Below are positions 62,697-64,000 of a DNA stretch of 64,000 bases, piece by piece. Source of the DNA: Pseudomonas abietaniphila (GTDB lineage: Bacteria > Pseudomonadota > Gammaproteobacteria > Pseudomonadales > Pseudomonadaceae); contig NZ_CP155619.1 of assembly GCF_039697315.1 (NCBI RefSeq), positions 1,116,001 to 1,180,000 of the forward strand. The letters run 5' to 3'. The notes beneath the pieces were generated by a model. The model had not been told where the DNA came from. It worked only from the letters and a program-made list of their open reading frames with translations, and ran no database searches. Made by a program: the position numbers and the translations under genes. Every line of letters starts with the position of its first letter. The stretch's first letter is position 1.

Positions 62697-63695
62697 TCAA
62701 GGATCGACTTGCGCCATCAGCTCCGGCACGGATTCATTGCGTTTGGCATATCGCTGCGCCAGCACCGCGCAGACCATCAGCTGGATCTGATGGAACAGCA
62801 TCAGCGGCAGAATCAGCACGCCGATCGTGCTCCCCGCGAACAGCACCTGCGCCATCGGTACGCCAGTGGCCAGACTTTTCTTCGAACCGCAGAACAGAAT
62901 GGTGATGCGGTCTTCGATATTGAAACCGAACAGCTTGCCCAGCAACGTAGACGCCAGCAGCACCAGGCCCAGCAGGACGCAGCAAACCACGACCAGACCA
63001 CCGAGATCCCAGAGCGGAATCTTGTGCCAGATGCCTTCGTTCACGGCTTCGCTGAACGCGCCGTACACCACCAACAGAATCGAACCCTGATCCACGAACT
63101 TCAGCCAGTTTTTGTTGCGGCCGACCCAGGCGCCGATCCAGCGGCGCATGATCTGACCGGCCACGAACGGCAACAAGAGTTGCACGCTGATTTTCACGAT
63201 GGCATCGACCGTCGAACTGCCCTCGCCGTGTACGTTCAACAGCAGGGTCACCAGCAACGGTGTCAGGAAGATGCCGAACAGACTCGACGCGGCGGCGCTG
63301 CAGATCGCCGCCGGAATATTGCCGCGTGCCAGTGAGGTGAAGGCAATGGCCGACTGCACCGTGGCGGGCAACGCGCACAGATAAAGGACACCCATATAGA
63401 GGTCTTTGCCGATCAGCGGAGACAGCACTGGCTTGAGCGCCAGCCCGATCAGCGGAAACGCCACAAACGTCAGACCGAACACCAACAGGTGCAACCGCCA
63501 ATGCCCGGCGCCCGCAATGATCGACTCACGAGACAGCTTGGCGCCGTGCAGAAAGAACAGCAGCGCAATCGCGATATTGGTCAACCAGCCAAACCCTACG
63601 GCGACCTGACCGCTGGCGGGAAGAAGACTGGCAATGATCACCACCGTGACCAGCGCCAGGGTGAAGTTGTCGGGGAGGAAGCGAGGACGAGTCAT
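62697..63695 (-). CDS. Bile acid:sodium symporter family (BASS) protein
   Basis: 332 residues, 9-10 membrane segments. RPRFLPDNFTLALVTVVIIASLLPASGQVAVGFGWLTNIAIALLFFLHGAKLSRESI, YLCALPATVQSAIAFTSLARGNIPAAI and FCGSKKSLATGVPMAQVLFAG are characteristic; the KKSLATG motif is typical of the SBF-like YfeH group. Transports organic anions with sodium; the substrate in bacteria is largely unknown. It is convergent with the glycosyltransferase gene. Confidence 0.93.
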   Translation of the reverse strand: MTRPRFLPDNFTLALVTVVIIASLLPASGQVAVGFGWLTNIAIALLFFLHGAKLSRESIIAGAGHWRLHLLVFGLTFVAFPLIGLALKPVLSPLIGKDLYMGVLYLCALPATVQSAIAFTSLARGNIPAAICSAAASSLFGIFLTPLLVTLLLNVHGEGSSTVDAIVKISVQLLLPFVAGQIMRRWIGAWVGRNKNWLKFVDQGSILLVVYGAFSEAVNEGIWHKIPLWDLGGLVVVCCVLLGLVLLASTLLGKLFGFNIEDRITILFCGSKKSLATGVPMAQVLFAGSTIGVLILPLMLFHQIQLMVCAVLAQRYAKRNESVPELMAQVDP

Positions 63696-63895
63696 GTGAA
63701 ATATCCGGATATACCTGGGACAGGGTTGTGACTCTACGCCTGTGGACAAGGACCGGCTAACGCCAATAAGCCGATGAATAGCGCTTAAAGGACAGACTTC
63801 TGTCGATGAAACGTTTTTTTTGTTAAAGCGGGCAATGCGCAGCGCGACCGGGCGCGCTGCCTCAGGTATTCATCCGGACGTCGAGAACGACGTGA

Positions 63896-64000
63896 TCAGG
63901 ACAATCCGCCTTCGATCACCCGCAGCACGGTGACTCGTCGCTGCCCCTGATTGTCCGCAATGTGCTGACTCAGCGACGCCTGCCACTGATGGATGTCGCT
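63896..64000 (-). CDS. 3' end of an unrecognised gene entering from the right edge
   Basis: Only the last 34 codons are visible: SDIHQWQASLSQHIADNQGQ, then RRVTVLRVIEGGLS and a stop (TGA at 63896). The frame is open to the window edge. No motif is recognisable, so its identity cannot be given. A GCAGCGCG/CGCGCTGC hairpin lies 36 bases past the stop without a T-run. Confidence 0.5.
   Translation of the reverse strand, partial: SDIHQWQASLSQHIADNQGQRRVTVLRVIEGGLS

Noticed and set aside
63839..63860. Terminator for the right-edge gene
   Set aside because: The stem GCAGCGCG/CGCGCTGC is strong but there is no T-run on the minus strand; kept only as a note in that gene's entry.

Overview
The window is GC-rich, densely coded Gram-negative chromosome. 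Gene content (nicotinate nic cluster, BenE, type I PssA, Ku plus a three-domain LigD, an HBM-type chemoreceptor) and the many short inverted intergenic repeats of REP/BIME type point to a fluorescent Pseudomonas (fluorescens/putida/syringae lineage). No rRNA, tRNA, CRISPR, prophage or insertion sequence was seen. Both ends cut genes: a small minus-strand lipoprotein-like gene leaves at the left edge, and the 3' end of an unrecognised minus-strand gene enters at the right edge.

Layout. 0-15.2 kb is ordinary chromosome: two small paralogous exported proteins, GTP cyclohydrolase folE, a glutaredoxin-like protein, an LprI-like protein, a GST, an aminotransferase with a divergent MarR regulator, benE, a chemoreceptor, LD-carboxypeptidase, a MscS channel with a cyclic-nucleotide-binding-like domain, an SDR/TetR divergent pair, a second SDR and a CurA-like reductase. 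15.3-19.9 kb holds a TonB-dependent receptor behind a Fur-like site, pssA and a TetR gene. 20.5-31.8 kb is a nicotinate catabolism cluster: nicBA and nicXR on the minus strand and nicC-nicD-nicF-nicT on the plus strand. An exported nucleoside hydrolase lies at its end. The maleate isomerase gene nicE and the porin gene nicP, which belong to the Pseudomonas putida cluster, are not present here.

33-38 kb carries a Tat-type aldo/keto reductase, a TetR-SDR pair with two matching palindromic operators, an AhpD-like protein with a divergent AraC regulator, and a 0.6-kb array of about 140-bp tandem repeats. 38.6-42.2 kb is the ku-ligD end-joining operon. An MFS exporter and an SDR follow.

44.7-60.3 kb looks like a sulfur-compound acquisition region. 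It has a single ORF joining four rhodanese domains to a cystathionine beta-lyase-type PLP enzyme, a thiol-dioxygenase-like cupin overlapping a GST gene, and a tightly packed polar amino acid ABC operon (two sister binding proteins, FAD 2-hydroxyacid dehydrogenase, aminotransferase, two permeases, ATPase) with a divergent LysR regulator. An esterase and a flavin monooxygenase/SsuA-like binding protein pair follow. The window ends with a hemerythrin, a GT39-like membrane glycosyltransferase and a bile acid:Na+ symporter family protein.

The strongest candidates for new biology are the rhodanese-lyase fusion with its transport operon and the nicE-less nic cluster. The operator pairs and the repeat-driven duplication between two convergent genes also stand out. 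Positions come from reading the sequence. Functions come from family knowledge, and no database search was run.
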